Origin: Pseudomonadota bacterium | Lineage (GTDB): Bacteria > Pseudomonadota > Alphaproteobacteria > Acetobacterales > Acetobacteraceae | Length of the DNA: 6,723 nt | Reading direction: 5' to 3' | Assembly: GCA_021808185.1 (NCBI GenBank) | Contig: JAKBCB010000207.1 | Coordinates: 1-6,723 of the forward strand | In this document: piece by piece, positions 1 through 5,930 of the stretch | Numbering within the stretch: position 1 is the stretch's first letter | Layout of the letters: each line of letters begins with the position of its first letter | Made by a program: the position numbers and the translations under genes | Notes under the pieces: generated by a model | Seen by the model: the letters and a program-made list of their open reading frames with translations, nothing else | Told to the model about the DNA's origin: nothing | Databases searched by the model: none

Positions 1-1697
1 CCGAAATGGCTGATGTGGCCCACCTGGATGCGCGCGCGGTCGATCTTCAGCGCGTCCTTCAGCCGGCGCTCGACGGCGGCGTTGTGCTTCTTCGCCTCCA
101 TGTCGATGAAGTCGATCACGATCAGCCCCGCGAGGTCGCGCAGCCGCAACTGGCGCGCCACCTCATCGGCGGCCTCCAGATTGGTGCGCAACGCGGTTTC
201 CTCGATGCCGCGCTCACGGGTGGAACGGCCGGAGTTCACGTCTATGGCGACCAGCGCCTCGGTCTGGTTGATGACCAGATAGCCGCCGGACTTGAGCTGC
301 ACCGTCGGCGCCAGCATCGCGTCGAGCTGCGCCTCGACCTGATGCTTGGCGAACAGCGGCTGATTCGGGCCACCCCCGTTGCCGCGCCAGAGCTGTACCT
401 TCTTGGCGTGGCCCGGCATCAGCATGCGCATGAAGTCGTGCGCCGCCTTCCAGCCTTCCTCGCCATCGACGATCACCTCGTCCACGTCGCGCGAATACAC
501 GTCGCGGATGGCGCGCTTGATGAGCGAGGCTTCCTCGTAGATCAGCGCGGGGGCGACGGAGCGCAGCGTGTGCTCGCGGATGTCGTCCCACAACCGCATG
601 AGGTATTCGCAGTCGCGCTTGATCTCGGGCTTCGGCCGGTTGGCGCCGGCGGTGCGGACGATGAGGCCCATGCCCTGCGGGATTTCCAGCTCGGCCGTGA
701 TCTCCTTCAGCCGGCGACGATCCGCCGCCGAGGTGATCTTGCGCGAGATGCCGCCGCCACGGGGGGAATTGGGCATCAGCACGCAGTAGCGCCCGGCGAG
801 CGAGATGTAGGTGGTCAGCGCCGCACCCTTGGTGCCACGCTCCTCCTTGACCACCTGCACCAGCAGGATCTGGCGGCGCTTGATGACTTCCTGAATCCGG
901 TAGTTGCGCAGGAAGCGCGAGGTGCGGCGCGCGCGCGCTTCCTCGGCCGCGTCGGCATGTTCCGGCTCGCCGCCGATGGTCTCCGGCGGGGGCAGGTCGT
1001 TCGGCACTTCCTCGGTGTCCGAGGCGAAGGCCTCGTCGAACGCACCGGGCGGGGCGGCCTCGGCGGTGCCCTCGATGTCGGCGGAGCCGAATTTCTCCGC
1101 GCGCGGAATCATCGCCGCCTGAGCCGGGCGGTGCGGGTCCGCCGGCTCAACATCAGGCTCGGCGGCGTGTGGCGCGTCGGTTGCGCTCGGCGCGGCCTCG
1201 GGGGGCGCCGCCACTTCGGCGGCTGGGGCCGGTACGTCCGCTACGTCCGCGGGCGCGCGTTCGGTCGGCGCTGCCGGCTCGGCGGGTTCCTCCCACGCGG
1301 TCACGTCGGTCTCGGGCTCGGCCGGGGGCTGCTCGCGGCGATGCACCGGCTGGCGGCCAGCGGCCTCGGCGGCGACGTCCTCGTCCTCGGCTTCCGCCTC
1401 GGCGCGGGCTTCCTCGGCCTGCAAGGCCAGCAGCCGCTGCCGGTCGGCGACCGGGATCTGGTAGTAATCCGGGTGGATTTCCCCGAAGGCGAGGAAGCCG
1501 TGGCGGCCGCCGCCATATTCGACGAACGCGGCCTGGAGGCTCGGTTCGACGCGGACGATCTTCGCGAGGTAGATGTTGCCCTTGAGTTGCCGTTTCGTCG
1601 ATGTCTCGACGTCGAAATCCTCTAGGCGGTTACCGTCCAGCACCACCACGCGGGTTTCTTCCGCGTGCGTGGCGTCGATCAACATGCGCTTGGTCAT
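1..1697 (-). CDS. rne: Ribonuclease E, N-terminal 565 codons (3' end beyond window)
   Basis: Endoribonuclease E cleaves single-stranded RNA in mRNA decay and in rRNA/tRNA processing, and scaffolds the degradosome. The frame reads leftward from ATG at 1697-1695 with no stop to the left edge. The protein starts MTKRMLIDAT. An S1 RNA-binding domain begins near residue 38 (NIYLAKIVRVEPSLQAAFVE) and resumes at about residue 266 (YRIQEVIKRRQ, then KEERGTKGAALTTYISLAG). In between is an Ala/Pro/Glu-rich insertion of about 175 residues that E. coli RNase E lacks. The 5'-sensor signature GLIVRTAG is present (Arg348-Thr349, equivalent to E. coli 169-170). In the DNase I-like catalytic domain, Asp486 and Asn488 (AIDVNS) and Asp529 (VIDFIDM) match E. 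coli D303, N305 and D346 in both identity and spacing. The Zn-link, small domain and C-terminal scaffold lie outside the window. A GAGG (1705-1702) lies 4 nt before the ATG. RNase G is less likely because of the long insertion, but cannot be fully excluded without the C-terminus. Confidence 0.96.
   Translation of the reverse strand, partial: MTKRMLIDATHAEETRVVVLDGNRLEDFDVETSTKRQLKGNIYLAKIVRVEPSLQAAFVEYGGGRHGFLAFGEIHPDYYQIPVADRQRLLALQAEEARAEAEAEDEDVAAEAAGRQPVHRREQPPAEPETDVTAWEEPAEPAAPTERAPADVADVPAPAAEVAAPPEAAPSATDAPHAAEPDVEPADPHRPAQAAMIPRAEKFGSADIEGTAEAAPPGAFDEAFASDTEEVPNDLPPPETIGGEPEHADAAEEARARRTSRFLRNYRIQEVIKRRQILLVQVVKEERGTKGAALTTYISLAGRYCVLMPNSPRGGGISRKITSAADRRRLKEITAELEIPQGMGLIVRTAGANRPKPEIKRDCEYLMRLWDDIREHTLRSVAPALIYEEASLIKRAIRDVYSRDVDEVIVDGEEGWKAAHDFMRMLMPGHAKKVQLWRGNGGGPNQPLFAKHQVEAQLDAMLAPTVQLKSGGYLVINQTEALVAIDVNSGRSTRERGIEETALRTNLEAADEVARQLRLRDLAGLIVIDFIDMEAKKHNAAVERRLKDALKIDRARIQVGHISHF
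906..1436 (-). other. Acidic Ala/Pro/Glu-rich insertion within the RNase E S1 domain
   Basis: This is the part of rne encoding about residues 88-264. It separates the first strands of the S1 domain (ending PDYYQIPVADR) from the last (YRIQEVIKRRQILLVQV). The composition is strongly Ala, Pro, Glu and Asp, with repeated AAP, PAEP and EPE runs and almost no hydrophobic clusters. It ends in a basic patch (EEARARRTSRFLRN). It looks intrinsically disordered. It stays in frame and keeps the GC-rich codon use of its neighbours, so it is part of the gene and not a foreign insertion. Alphaproteobacterial RNase E proteins are known to have enlarged S1 domains; the exact boundaries here come from comparison with the E. 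coli sequence from memory. Confidence 0.8.
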
Positions 1698-1701
1698 TCA
1701 G

Positions 1702-1705
1702 CCTC
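1702..1705 (-). promoter_or_regulatory. Ribosome binding site of rne
   Basis: On the minus strand GAGG is followed by CTGA and then the ATG of rne, a short 4-nt spacing. It supports the start at 1697. The next in-frame Met (codon 5) would also keep the conserved N-terminus, so the choice of start rests mainly on this site and on the family's usual M(T)KRMLI beginning. Confidence 0.5.
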
Positions 1706-1717
1706 GAACTCCGATGC

Positions 1718-1754
1718 GCCGCCTGCCCGCGCGCGGTCGCGCGACAGGGGCGGC
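1718..1754 (-). repeat. Inverted repeat / potential hairpin just upstream of the rne start
   Basis: The outer arms are GCCGCC (1718-1723) and GGCGGC (1749-1754). The inner arms are CGCGCG (1728-1733) and CGCGCG (1738-1743), around a 4-base loop. An internal loop of 4 by 5 bases separates the two stems. On the rne transcript this would be a GC-rich stem about 13 bases before the GAGG ribosome binding site, able to influence translation initiation. No T-tract follows on either strand, so it is not a terminator. Biological relevance is inferred. Confidence 0.45.
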
Positions 1755-1815
1755 ATGATGGGCATGGGGTTGAGGGGTAATTCGCTCGCAAACGCGGCAA
1801 GAGCATCGGCGCGGC

Positions 1816-1840
1816 CGTCGCGGCCCCGGGCGCCGCGACG
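1816..1840 (-). repeat. 9-bp perfect hairpin in the putative rne leader
   Basis: CGTCGCGGC (1816-1824) and GCCGCGACG (1832-1840) are exact reverse complements around the 7-base loop CCCGGGC. If the rne transcript starts upstream of it, it forms a stable leader stem about 120 bases before the rne ATG. There is no T-tract on either side. Confidence 0.5.
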
Positions 1841-1930
1841 CCGCACGCCATCCGGGCCATGCGGCCGCGGATCGGGTGGGTGTCGCGGGCAAGCCCAGTT
1901 GCGGCGTCGGTCATCGAACCCTGTGTCTGC

Positions 1931-1964
1931 GGGCGAAGGCGCCTTCCGCGGGAAGGCGCCGCCC
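1931..1964 (-). repeat. 10-bp perfect hairpin with extended outer stem in the putative rne leader
   Basis: GGCGCCTTCC (1938-1947) and GGAAGGCGCC (1951-1960) are exact reverse complements around a 3-base GCG loop. GGGC (1931-1934) and GCCC (1961-1964) can extend the stem across a 3-base bulge. This is the strongest local inverted repeat in the window. It is flanked on its right by the short AT-rich stretch CGATATATTC (1971-1980). No T-run typical of an intrinsic terminator follows on either strand. It could be a leader structure or a protein-binding palindrome. Confidence 0.55.
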
Positions 1965-2073
1965 TCGTCTCGATATATTCCGCCGCTCGCCGGGCGGCGG
2001 GGCGGGCCGCGCCAGACGGCCAGGGCGCGACCAATCCGGGTCGGCCGGCCGCGCTGGGCGCGCATAGCGGCTC

Positions 2074-2143
2074 CTTCGGCCGCGCAACACTGTCGCTGTC
2101 CCGGCTGGTAAGAGCAGGGTCACGGCCGTTCGGGCGGCCGAAG
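2074..2143. repeat. 10-bp inverted repeat with 50-base spacer
   Basis: CTTCGGCCGC (2074-2083) is the exact reverse complement of GCGGCCGAAG (2134-2143). The separation is too long for a tight hairpin, but the arms could close a larger leader fold on an rne transcript starting further right. In DNA this GC-rich, a 10-base match at this distance can also arise by chance. Confidence 0.35.
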
Positions 2144-2377
2144 CGCGGCAATGCGGCGCGAAATCCGGCGCGGACCGGCTGCTTGGCAGCCATCCCGGCA
2201 CGCCACCGGACAATCATGGACCTTGGAGCAAACCCGCCCGCGTCGCAAGCAGAACCGTGACACGCCTGCCACGCTTCGATCACGAATCAGCCTGGATCAG
2301 GGCAGAAGATGCATTTTCCGAGGGTTCACGCTAAAAGAATCTGCCAGAGTCCTGTTACTGTGACGGCCTTCGCGCCT

Positions 2378-2384
2378 GGAGGGG
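2378..2384 (+). promoter_or_regulatory. Ribosome binding site that decides the GTG start of amiC
   Basis: GGAGGGG is a strong anti-16S match whose GGAGG core ends 8 bases before the GTG at 2391. It selects GTG over the in-frame ATG at 2406, which would be 23 bases away and would delete the twin-arginine pair of the signal peptide. Confidence 0.85.
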
Positions 2385-2390
2385 TTTGCC

Positions 2391-3215
2391 GTGTTCACCC
2401 GCCGCATGCTGTTCGGCCACGGCGTTGCCGCGAGTTTCCTGCTGCCCGCCGCCACGCTGCGCGCCGAACCGGCCCTCGCGCGCCAGACGTTGCGTCCGCA
2501 GACCGCGCCGGTGGTGATGCTCGACCCCGGCCATGGCGGCAAGGATCCGGGCGCCATCGGCGTCTCCGGCACGTATGAAAAGCATGTGGCGCTGGCGACG
2601 GCAGTCGAACTCAAGCGGCAACTGGAGGCCGATGGGCGCTACCGGGTGGAACTGACGCGCACGCGCGACGTGTTCATCCCGCTGGAGGAGCGCGTGGCGA
2701 TGGCGCAGCGGCATGGCGCGGCGCTGTTCGTCTCGATGCACGCCGACGCGCTGCACGACCATGCGGTGCGCGGCGCCAGCGTCTACACCCTGGCCGAACG
2801 CGCGTCGGACGCGCAGACGGCGGCGCTGGCGCAACGGGAGAATGCCGCCGACCGCTTCGCCGGCCCCGAGTTCCACGGCACGCCGCCGGATGTCGCGCGC
2901 ATCCTCGCGAGCCTGGTGCGGCAGGAGACGCGCACCGGTTCGGCGCGCATGGCGCACAGCGTGGTGGGCGAGATGGGGCGGGACATGCCGCTGCTGAGCA
3001 ACCCCGCGCGCCATGCCGGCTTCGTCGTGCTCAAGGCCGCCGATATCCCGAGTGTGCTGGTGGAGATGGGGTTCATGTCCAACCGCCAGGACGAGGCAGC
3101 CTTGCGGCAGGCGCCGCATCGCACCCTGGTCGCGAGCGCGATGCGACGCGCCATCGACGCCTATTTCGCGCAAGGACCGGCCCCGCGCCCAGCCCCGACC
3201 CGCATGGCGGGCTGA
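2391..3215 (+). CDS. amiC: N-acetylmuramoyl-L-alanine amidase (Amidase_3, AmiA/AmiC type), Tat-exported
   Basis: This zinc amidase cleaves the bond between N-acetylmuramic acid and L-Ala of the stem peptide in the periplasm, mainly to split the septum. It is 274 residues from a GTG start. The N-terminus TRRMLFG (3-9) plus a hydrophobic stretch (11-23) and ALA (28-30) make a twin-arginine signal peptide; E. coli AmiA and AmiC are known Tat substrates. The Amidase_3 domain spans about 40-260: DPGHGG with His48, Glu63 (TYEKH), His117 (SMHADA) as zinc ligands, and catalytic Glu225 (VLVEMGF). The segment around 140-195 (QRENAAD, then DVARILASL) corresponds to the insertion holding the auto-inhibitory helix of E. 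coli AmiB/AmiC. This suggests an EnvC/DipM-like LytM activator. There is no AMIN domain, so localisation must differ from E. coli AmiC. The symbol follows alphaproteobacterial usage; amiA would be equally defensible on architecture. mrcA follows 89 bases on. Confidence 0.95.
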   Translation: MFTRRMLFGHGVAASFLLPAATLRAEPALARQTLRPQTAPVVMLDPGHGGKDPGAIGVSGTYEKHVALATAVELKRQLEADGRYRVELTRTRDVFIPLEERVAMAQRHGAALFVSMHADALHDHAVRGASVYTLAERASDAQTAALAQRENAADRFAGPEFHGTPPDVARILASLVRQETRTGSARMAHSVVGEMGRDMPLLSNPARHAGFVVLKAADIPSVLVEMGFMSNRQDEAALRQAPHRTLVASAMRRAIDAYFAQGPAPRPAPTRMAG

Positions 3216-3304
3216 GGCGCGGCGTCCTTATGCCCCTGCGATGGCAACGCAGTCGTGTCCGCGCGTGCTACGCGGGCGCACGGAAATAGTGTAACGCACC
3301 GCGC
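3216..3304 (+). other. amiC-mrcA spacer with weak hairpin, no Shine-Dalgarno before mrcA
   Basis: These 89 bases join two co-oriented cell-wall genes. CGTG (3254-3257) and CCGCG (3259-3263) can pair with CGCGG (3271-3275) and CACG (3279-3282), giving a 9-bp interrupted stem around a 7-base loop. No T-tract follows, so I do not call a terminator. An in-frame TAG at 3287-3289 bounds the mrcA frame. No purine-rich Shine-Dalgarno lies within 12 bases of the ATG. I see no convincing promoter; co-transcription with amiC is plausible. Confidence 0.5.
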
Positions 3305-5899
3305 ATGACACAGCCGTTTACCGCCGGCGAGCGCCTCGGGTCCGGTTCCGGGACGCCAGCCGCGCCACCCCCACGCCGCCGCCCGCCGGAACCGCGCCGG
3401 CCGCGCTTCGGCTGGCTGCGCGGCATCCTGGCCGTGCTGATGGCGCTGTTCGTGCTCGCCAGCGGCCTTGTCGCCGCGGCGGGCTGGACCGCCTACCAGC
3501 ATTTCAGCCGCGATCTGCCGGACGTGCAAGGCCTGCGCGACTACCAGCCGCGGGTGATGAGCCGCGTCTATGCGGGGGATTCCCGTCTGCTCGCGGAACT
3601 GGCCACCGAGCGGCGCATCTTCGTGCCCTACGCCGCCATTCCGGAGATCGTGAAGCACGCCTTCGTCTCCGCCGAGGACCAGAACTTCTTCACCCATCGC
3701 GGCGTCGATCCAGTGGCGATGCTGCGCGCCGCCGTCACCGATGCCCGCCAGTACGGCCAGGGAAGGCGGCCGATCGGCGCCTCGACCATCACCCAGCAGG
3801 TCGCCAAGAACATGCTGCTGGGCAACGAGGTCTCGATCGCGCGCAAGGCCAAGGAAGTCATTCTCGCGCTGCGTATCGAGAACTCGCTCAGCAAGGATCG
3901 CATTCTCGAACTGTACCTGAACGAGATCTATCTCGGCCTGTCCGCCTACGGCGTCGCCTCGGCGGCGCAGACCTATTTCAACAAGTCGCTCCCTGAGTTG
4001 ACCATTGCCGAGGCGGCGTTTCTGGCGGCGCTGCCGAAGGCGCCGAACAACTACAACCCGTTCCGCTTCCCCGAAGCCGCGCGCGCGCGGCGCGACTGGG
4101 TGCTGGACCGGATGGCCGAGGATGGCGTGATCTCGGTGGCGCAGCGCGACTCGGCCAAGGCCGCGCCGATTGTGCCGGCGCCGTTCCGCAGGCCCGATCA
4201 GGTCAGTGGCGGCGACTACTTCGCCGAGGAAGTCCGCCGGCAACTGTTGGAAAAATTCGGTGCCGACCAGACCACGCAGGGTGGGCTCGTTGTGCGCACC
4301 AGCCTCGACCCGGCGTTGCAGGCGGCGGCGGACCGCGCGCTGCATGAGGGACTGATCCGCTACGACCAGAAGCGTGGCGGCTGGCGCGGCCCTGTCGCCA
4401 GGCTGCAAGCCGGCCCCGCGCTGCGCACCACCTGGGCCGCGGGGCTCGCTGCCCTCGGCAAGCCGCCCGGCCTGCTGCCGGAGTGGCGGCTGGCCGTGGT
4501 GCTGGAGGAGACCGACGGCGAGGCGCGGCTCGGCTTCCTCGAACGCCCGCCGGGTGCCGTCGCCTTCGTGCCGCGCGTGCTGCCGCTGCTGCTGGCCGAG
4601 AGCGGCTGGGCGCGGCCGGTCAAGGACGGCGCCCCCGGCGCGGCCCCGCGCCGGATGGCGGACGTGGCGCAGGTCGGCGACGTGGTGATGGTGGAGCCCG
4701 CGCCGGCGGTGGCCGCGCAGGGCAAGACCCCGGCCAGGCCGGAGCGGCTGCTGCTCCGGCAGATCCCGCAGGTGCAGGGCGCGCTGGTCTCGCTCGACCC
4801 CGCGACCGGGCGGGTGCTGGCGCTGTCCGGCGGCTGGTCGTTCGAAATGAGCCAGTTCGACCGCGTGACCCAGGCCAATCGCCAGCCCGGATCGAGCTTC
4901 AAGCCGTTCGTGTACCTCACGGCGCTGGAGGACGGCATCTCGCCGTCGCAGCGCTTCCTCGACGCGCCGTTCGTCGTGGACCAGGGGGCGGCGGGCAAGT
5001 GGCGGCCGGGGAATTACGAGCTGGATTTCAGCGGCCCGGTGCCGCTGCATGTGGCGCTGGAGAAGTCGCTCAACCTCGTCACCGTGCGCGTCGCCGACCG
5101 GGTGGGGATGGAGGCGGTGGCGCGCACGGCGGCGGCGTTCCATATCGTCGATAACCTGCCGCGCCTGCTGCCGGCGGCGCTGGGGGCGGTCGAGACCACG
5201 GTGCTGCGCGAGGCCGGGGCTTATGCCGGCATCGCCGCCGGCGGGCGCGAGGTGGTGCCGACGCTGATCGACAGCGTGCAGGACCGCGACGGGCACATCC
5301 TCTGGCGCGCCCCGGGCCTCGCCTGCGACGGCTGCCAGGACCCGACGCAGCCGCCGGCGCTGGTGGACAACCGCAAGCAGGTGGCCGACCCGCAAAGCAT
5401 CTATCAGCTCAATCTGATGATGCAGGGCGTGGTGCAGCGCGGCACCGGCGTGCCGGCGGGCGTGGGGCTGAACCGGCAGATCGCCGGCAAGACCGGCACC
5501 AGCCAGGATTTCCAGGACGCCTGGTTCTCCGGCTTCACCCCCGACCTCGTGACCATCGTGTGGATCGGCTACGACACGCCGACCAGCCTGGGCAACAACG
5601 AGACCGGCGGCAATGTCGCGGCCCCGGTGTGGCACGATTTCATGGCGGTGGCGCTGAAGACCCGGCCGAAGCTGACCTTCCAGCCGCCGCCGGGCGTCAC
5701 CATCGCGTCCTACGAAAGCGGCTTCGGCAGCGTCACCGACGCGTTCAAGCCGGGCCAGGAGCCGGGCGCCTCCGGCCCGATCGGCAGCCCGCCGCCGGGC
5801 GAGGCCGCGGCCAGCGGCGATGCCGCCCCCGGCACCACCGCCGCCGCGGCGCCCGCCGCCGCTCCCGGGGTGGACAGCGGCATGGGCGGGCTGTACTGA
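3305..5899 (+). CDS. mrcA: Penicillin-binding protein 1A, bifunctional glycosyltransferase/transpeptidase
   Basis: This class A PBP polymerises lipid II into glycan strands and cross-links the peptides; it is an inner-membrane protein with periplasmic catalytic domains. It has 864 residues. A Pro/Arg-rich cytoplasmic tail (1-38) precedes one membrane segment (about 40-62). The GT51 domain (about 85-265) shows EDQNFFTHRG with catalytic Glu124, GASTITQQ (158-165), RKAKE (180-184), ELYLNEIYLG with Glu207, and AAFLAALPKAPNNYNP. An OB-like domain, typical of PBP1A, fills about 355-485. The transpeptidase has SSFK with nucleophile Ser530 and Lys533, SLN (588-590) and KTGT (729-732). The last 50 residues are a low-complexity Ala/Pro/Gly tail. 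ATG 3305 is the only usable start: an in-frame TAG lies at 3287, and the next Met (46) is inside the membrane segment. There is no clear Shine-Dalgarno. A C-x-x-C (Cys674, Cys677) may form a periplasmic disulfide. mrcB and pbpC are less likely because of the OB domain and gene order. Confidence 0.97.
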   Translation: MTQPFTAGERLGSGSGTPAAPPPRRRPPEPRRPRFGWLRGILAVLMALFVLASGLVAAAGWTAYQHFSRDLPDVQGLRDYQPRVMSRVYAGDSRLLAELATERRIFVPYAAIPEIVKHAFVSAEDQNFFTHRGVDPVAMLRAAVTDARQYGQGRRPIGASTITQQVAKNMLLGNEVSIARKAKEVILALRIENSLSKDRILELYLNEIYLGLSAYGVASAAQTYFNKSLPELTIAEAAFLAALPKAPNNYNPFRFPEAARARRDWVLDRMAEDGVISVAQRDSAKAAPIVPAPFRRPDQVSGGDYFAEEVRRQLLEKFGADQTTQGGLVVRTSLDPALQAAADRALHEGLIRYDQKRGGWRGPVARLQAGPALRTTWAAGLAALGKPPGLLPEWRLAVVLEETDGEARLGFLERPPGAVAFVPRVLPLLLAESGWARPVKDGAPGAAPRRMADVAQVGDVVMVEPAPAVAAQGKTPARPERLLLRQIPQVQGALVSLDPATGRVLALSGGWSFEMSQFDRVTQANRQPGSSFKPFVYLTALEDGISPSQRFLDAPFVVDQGAAGKWRPGNYELDFSGPVPLHVALEKSLNLVTVRVADRVGMEAVARTAAAFHIVDNLPRLLPAALGAVETTVLREAGAYAGIAAGGREVVPTLIDSVQDRDGHILWRAPGLACDGCQDPTQPPALVDNRKQVADPQSIYQLNLMMQGVVQRGTGVPAGVGLNRQIAGKTGTSQDFQDAWFSGFTPDLVTIVWIGYDTPTSLGNNETGGNVAAPVWHDFMAVALKTRPKLTFQPPPGVTIASYESGFGSVTDAFKPGQEPGASGPIGSPPPGEAAASGDAAPGTTAAAAPAAAPGVDSGMGGLY

Positions 5900-5915
5900 G
5901 CCGCCCCACGTTTTT
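5884..5915 (+). terminator. Candidate intrinsic terminator/attenuator overlapping the mrcA stop codon
   Basis: GGGCGG (5884-5889) pairs with CCGCCC (5901-5906). Two further pairs (5891-5900 and 5892-5899) form past a bulged G, closing a 6-base loop. CACG follows and then TTTTT (5911-5915). The 4-base gap between stem and T-run, and the short T-run, make it a weak terminator at best. It lies between mrcA and prfB and includes the last mrcA codons, so translating ribosomes would disrupt it. It may lower readthrough into prfB rather than block it. Confidence 0.35.
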
Positions 5916-5930
5916 GCAAAGCGCAGGAAA

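Larger units (their letters stand above)
1698..2390. other. Divergent intergenic region between rne and amiC; no convincing gene
   Basis: These 693 bases separate the two divergent start codons. All frames give Arg/Pro/Gly/Ala-rich translations with no recognisable domain. The longest that touches rne is a minus-strand frame (2065-1694) whose TGA overlaps the rne ATG; I do not call it a gene. The rne-proximal two thirds contain several GC-rich inverted repeats (1718-1754, 1816-1840, 1931-1964, 2074-2143), as would be expected of a long structured 5' leader. The amiC-proximal part, about 2210-2370, is less GC-rich and is the likeliest place for promoters, but I see no good -35/-10 pair on either strand. 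Confidence 0.7.

Noticed and set aside
6..1625. Open plus-strand frame of 539 codons antisense to rne
   Set aside because: The minus strand encodes RNase E with conserved catalytic and sensor motifs over the same bases. The antisense product is Arg/Gly/Leu-rich with no domain, a usual shadow in GC-rich coding DNA.
1971..1980. AT-rich CGATATATTC as a -10 element of an rne promoter
   Set aside because: On the minus strand the position 17 bases upstream of TATATC reads CCGCCG, nothing like a -35 element. Without start-site data it cannot be supported.
1630..2283. Minus-strand frame of 217 codons covering most of the intergenic region
   Set aside because: It runs into the rne coding region out of frame, is Arg/Pro/Ala-rich, starts without a good ribosome binding site and has no recognisable domain.
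2301..2345. GGCAGA ... TCTGCC inverted repeat in the amiC upstream region
   Set aside because: The arms are only 6 bases with a 33-base gap and little support inside; too weak to call as an operator or hairpin.
2332..2352. Sigma-54-like GGCA...GC pattern on the minus strand upstream of amiC
   Set aside because: The GG and GC are 12 bases apart instead of the required 10, so it does not fit the -24/-12 consensus.
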